Below, in pieces: positions 60,914 through 64,000 of a stretch of 64,000 nucleotides of DNA. The stretch covers positions 4,464,001-4,528,000 of the forward strand of contig JASSKH010000016.1 of the NCBI GenBank assembly GCA_031763025.1. Direction: 5' to 3'. The notes beneath the pieces are model-generated. The model did not search any database, was not told the DNA's origin, and saw only the letters and a program-made list of their open reading frames with translations. The DNA is from Macrocystis pyrifera (lineage: Eukaryota > Sar > Phaeophyceae > Laminariales > Laminariaceae). The translations under genes and the position numbers were made by a program. Every line of letters starts with the position of its first letter. Position 1 is the stretch's first letter.

Positions 60914-61298
60914 ACCCCCCCCCCACTCTCACCCTCCCAACCTACCCCCAACCTCAGCCCCACCCATCACCCCCCCCCCCCCACCCGCACCCTCGGACCT
61001 CCACCGACCCTCCCCGTCCCCCTCCCCAACCCCCTCCCCCCCCCATCCCCCCACGCCCTGACCCCCCCCACCCACCCCCTGACCCCCCCCCTACCCCCTT
61101 GAGCATAGCGGAGGGTCCTCCAAGAAAAAGAAGTCAGCACGGAGCAAGCAGAAGCGAAGTTCTCGATCGCCCGCTCCCCGCGATTACGACTATGATCAGG
61201 GGTACGGTGGTTATGAGGATGAGGAGTGGGACAACGGGGGCGGGGGTGGGGGTGGAGGCGGCTGGGGGTATGATGACTACGACCAAGATCGGCGTTGA
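57431..61298 (+). CDS. GOT1: GOT1-family vesicle transport membrane protein (five exons, first exon missing)
   Basis: Predicted small Golgi/ER membrane protein of anterograde or endosome-to-Golgi vesicle traffic. Exons: 57431-57522, 58780-58845, 60030-60142, 60634-60699, 61109-61298; all junctions are GT-AG with matching phase. Order: (K/E)YGVYALAGSVLLTMMGVSLM with FEKNLIRLGN (helix 1 and the F.K.LIxxGN motif), LGFVAGMALFIGPSNVVRYF (helix 2), SSKLRGSIIFAIGFFFVFTG with HPIIGLAIEVFGFLNLFG (helix 3, the family signature), NMLPMLWAMASNMPFVKDII (helix 4), then a basic patch and a Gly/Tyr/Asp tail ending WGYDDYDQDRR. The first exon read begins in phase 1, so a short upstream exon with the start codon is required and was not located. 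The charged tail is longer than in the usual ~140-residue members. Introns contain microsatellites, a SINE-like element and a Family D MITE. Confidence 0.88.
57769..57854. mobile_element. Family E hairpin element in GOT1 intron
   Basis: AATGCAGTCCCGTTTTTGGG, TAATTTCAAGTACTTTGTCC, CCAAAACGAACGTGCAGTCC, then AAAAGGGGTAG. Confidence 0.75.
58187..58378 (+). mobile_element. Family C SINE-like element, old copy
   Basis: AGGATGCAGCTCACCCTTCA, CTTGGTGCAAGCAAATGTCT and GGTCGGTGAAAACCCGACGT match 17,727-17,917. The tail is eroded to CCCCCTACCCCC. Lies in a GOT1 intron. Confidence 0.7.
58880..59170 (+). repeat. GTT/GGT microsatellite in GOT1 intron
   Basis: A GTTGTTGTTGGTGGTGG-type tract like 55,500-55,745, starting about 35 bp after the second exon read. 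Confidence 0.9.
59395..59585 (+). repeat. G-rich homopurine tract
   Basis: Nearly pure purine: GGGAG, an AGAG run at 59,450-59,462 and several G runs of 8 to 13. Gly/Arg and Pro reading frames are artefacts. Strong potential for quadruplex or triplex DNA. Confidence 0.9.
60162..60468 (+). mobile_element. Family D GATCT-rich MITE in GOT1 intron
   Basis: Starts 20 bp after the third exon read (GCGCACGTCGGACATATCAC) and contains expanded ATCATCTACAGATAG and ATCTATCTATCT runs. It ends ATCTGGCCGAGATGTGAA. Confidence 0.8.
60858..61100 (+). repeat. C-rich tract before last GOT1 exon
   Basis: Long C runs, the longest about 30 at 60,882-60,910, interspersed with CCCACCC. It serves as an extreme polypyrimidine tract before the acceptor at 61,108. 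Confidence 0.9.
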
Positions 61299-61349
61299 TG
61301 TTTTGTTTTGTTTAGGAGCGGTAGCTATAGCGCAGATTGATGCACGCGG

Positions 61350-61745
61350 TTTGTTCAGGTTAGGTTGGGTTGGGTTTGGTCGGGCCGCGCATGGTTTGGG
61401 TTGGGTTGGGTCGGGCTGCGCTTGGCTTGGGTTGGACTGTTCTTAGCTTGGCTTGGCTTGGCTGGGGTAGGCTTGGCTTGGCTTGTCTTGGCTTGGTTTG
61501 CCTTGGCACTGCGTGGCTTGACTCGGCTGGGCCTGGCGTGGCTTGGGTTGGCTGGGCCTGGCTTGGCTTGACTTGCGCGTGTCTTGACATTGAATTGGCC
61601 TGGCATTGGCGGGTCTCGCCGTCTTGGGGTTGGGCTGGACTCGGCTGAACTGAGCTTGGCTAAACTTGACTTGATTTGACCTGCTTCGACTGGCTTGGCT
61701 GGCCTGGGCTTTGCGTAGCTGGGGTTGGGCGGGGCTAGGCTATGC
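61350..61745 (+). repeat. TTGGGTTGGG / GGCTTGGCTT minisatellite
   Basis: A ~5-10-bp repeat of (G/C)TTGG downstream of the GOT1 stop. Trp/Gly/Leu and Pro/Ala/Lys frames here are artefacts. 61,746-62,884 has no recognised gene; a ~65-bp duplication containing ATCCCGCTCACCCAGTATCC is at 62,331 and 62,401. Confidence 0.85.
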
Positions 61746-62884
61746 TTCCGCAGGGCTGGGCTGCGCGTGCTTTCGGATGGGTGTAGCCGTCCTTCGACCT
61801 CACGGCCATGGCGCCTGATGGGGAAATATTCATCCGCATAGTTTCCGCGTACATAGCATCGCGTTTTCTCGATCGGAGTTTCCTTTCCCAGCGGAGCAGG
61901 CGTTTTTTTTTTTGTCGCTCATGCGGCTCTGGCGCTCGGTGGGGTCTGCAAACATACAGCGCTAGCAGTAATAATAGTAGTTACTAGTAGGCGTTTCTGC
62001 GCGGTTATTATTTCGTCACGTATAGTAGTGCCGTGGGGGAGATGGGAAGACATTTGTGACAACAGCTTGTCCAAAAAGGGTGCTGAGGGTAAGTTTACCT
62101 CCCCACGAGTTGAGCTGGAACGTAAAAAATGTGATAAATAGTAGGGATGGTGGAGCAGGTTTTTTATTTTCATTCTATTCTGCCAAGTCGGTGTCATCCG
62201 GTCGGTCGGTCTCTGTGTTTTTGTCTGCATCGGGACCACGCGGTACATGTTGAGTTAGAGCGTGGTCGGGAGTTTGTGCGTCTGTGTATGTGCATGTTTT
62301 GACATCACACCGCCCGTACCACCCACCCATATCCCGCTCACCCAGTATCCATGCTATTGTGTTTGTGCTTTGAGCTTTATACCGGCCATGCCACCCACCG
62401 ATATCCCGCTCACCCAGTATCCATGCCAACTCTTGGTCAAACCCTCATGGGGGGAAACCTGAACGATAAACAGTGACCATGACTACAGCAGCGGCCACTG
62501 CGTGACCGGGGTATGATACAATGGTTGGTGCCCGCGCCACAATGGTTTGAGTCGCAAGGAGTGGCACGGCACCGGTACGCAGGGCAGGCAGCATGCTCTA
62601 ACGGCATGTACCGGTACTGCTGCTGGGCGCTCGTGCTTCTCTGAAGAGGTCGATAACACCAACCAACTGTATCGTTGTTCTGGTGGATACCTCGGGGTCC
62701 CAAATGGGGTCATGGAGAGACACCGCCTCTGTAGTGACCGCGAGCTACGAGCCTGAGCAGGGAAAATACACCGCGTGCCAAAACGCACAGTAGAGTGGGT
62801 ACGAAAGCAGGACATCACACGCAGCCAGATAAAGTTGCACTGGGAAGAGAAGAACGACAAAATAAAGAAATAAAAAAATAACTA

Positions 62885-62996
62885 ATACGGGGGGGACCAT
62901 AGTATATAGGACCCCTACGTTGGACTCTAAAACCTATCTATTTACCTATTTTTACCAACAATCTTTGGTCCTATATACTATGCCCCCCCCCCGTAA
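62885..62996. mobile_element. Family A TA-MITE, divergent
   Basis: ATACGGGGGGGACCATAGTA to CCCCCCGTAA, 112 bp, TA on both sides. Confidence 0.8.
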
Positions 62997-63297
62997 TACA
63001 ACCAAGCATGCATGTCCTTTTTCGCCCGGGTCGATGCTTGGCACGTATCACGTACACATGTCAGCATATACGTATGATTTCATCGTGAAATAATGTCTTC
63101 TTGTCTCAGGCAATGTGGTGACTGACGAGCTGAGACGGGGGTTTTTGCCACACCCGGGCGTGGGCACATACTTCTCTCAGCATGTACTTTGCTCACACTT
63201 GCTGTCTTTGTTATGGAAGTGATTGGACTAGACTACAGTAGACGGACGGACACATTCTGAATGTTCGCGAGAGAGGATCCCACCGAACTGAGAAGGG

Positions 63298-63563
63298 TTC
63301 ATACATCGGACAGATCATGATCTATCTTATCTACTGTAGATCATCTAGATCCTATATAGCCTACCGTGATGAGGTGTTGTGCAGGATCTGCCTTATAGGG
63401 CAGATACAACCCGGGAAATACGTCCTACTGTATGTAGACCGTGCAGACTATACGGTTCATCACCCGGCAACATGAGCTAGATCATACACTGATCAGGAAT
63501 ATGAAGTTGCTGGCAAGATCTACAAAACGAAGCAGGAACCGAAGATCTGTCCGTCATGTGCAA
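63298..63563 (+). mobile_element. Family D GATCT-rich MITE
   Basis: Starts TTCATACATCGGACAGATCA and ends GATCTGTCCGTCATGTGCAA. AAGGGTT occurs on both sides or overlaps the ends, a possible target duplication. The remainder to 64,000 shows no gene. Confidence 0.8.
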
Positions 63564-64000
63564 GGGTTCTTACCCCGCGACGGTTTTTTGTGCAAGCAAG
63601 GTCGTTCGTTGTGCTGGTGCCGTACAGTAGCAGCAGACCTTACTGCCGAAGTAGTGGTGGTTCTGCACCACAAAGAAAACAACACGTGATTCTGACGAAA
63701 CTGGGAGCGCTGTTCTTCTAGCGCGGGGAAGAAAAGGGACCAAGCGACGACGAGAGCCACGACGACACAAATATAGTCCCTTTCAAGTTCTTTAGGTGAT
63801 CCCATCCATCCCTTGCTGAATGTTTGTTTCGCTGCAAAAACTCGCTGCAAAAACCGCCCCGGATCCTTTTTTAAAACATTTCCACAAATGTTGTGCGCAC
63901 CCAACGCCATACGATACGACGGTGCGGGATGCGACACAACCCGAGATGGGGAGGGGTCAATCAGTGGGGGACGAGCGGTCCTAATGACTGCCCCCCGCGC

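Noticed and set aside
60789..61606. Pro-rich and Trp/Gly/Leu-rich frames
   Set aside because: Products of the C-rich tract and the TTGGG minisatellite. Only the final GOT1 exon within this span is supported.

Overview
The window is nuclear DNA from an intron-rich eukaryote. Coding segments are short exons (66 to 654 bp) bounded by GT-AG sites with matching phases. They sit in multi-kilobase introns full of simple repeats, homopolymer C or G tracts, LINE and Ty1/copia remnants, and small inverted-repeat elements. This architecture fits a stramenopile, most likely a brown alga such as Ectocarpus; that assignment is inference. Nothing bacterial or organellar dominates, and only about 10% of the window looks protein-coding.

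Four genes or gene parts can be supported. (1) At 10.6-12.4 kb (+) is the C-terminal part of a Dicer/RIG-I-type helicase with a possible 123-bp retainable intron. (2) At 27.4-43.4 kb (+) is a six-exon gene whose phases join into a 416-residue protein of three TPR repeats, a linker and an Aha1 N-terminal domain, which is a predicted Hsp90 co-chaperone. (3) At 48.9-51.5 kb (-) is a two-exon class-3 lipase with a GHSKGG nucleophile motif. (4) At 57.4-61.3 kb (+) is a GOT1-family Golgi transport protein, five exons, first exon not found. An unassigned final exon at 54.2 kb encodes a Gly/Asp/Tyr-rich tail like that of GOT1.

Layout. 0.4-4.5 kb: a giant imperfect palindrome holding a Harbinger-like MITE at its centre. 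4.5-9 kb: repeats and a decayed LINE reverse transcriptase. 10.6-12.4 kb: helicase. 13-18 kb: minisatellite, second decayed LINE, and a cytosine-tailed SINE-like element inserted in an inverted-repeat element. 18.2-27 kb: an approximately 0.8-kb tandem repeat whose second unit is split by a copia element with near-identical LTRs but broken genes. 27.4-43.4 kb: TPR-Aha1 gene, whose introns contain tandem copies of its own splice junctions, three mutually nested 105-bp MITEs and a second palindrome. 43-48 kb: non-coding repeats. 48.9-51.5 kb: lipase. 54-61.3 kb: orphan exon and GOT1. 61-64 kb: repeats.

The most unusual signals are the tandem duplication of splice acceptors and a donor in the TPR-Aha1 gene, the three-level nested MITE that proves its own TA target duplication, the poly-C-tailed retroposon with an 11-bp target duplication, and a strongly recurrent TACCAGGT/ACCTGGTA octamer.
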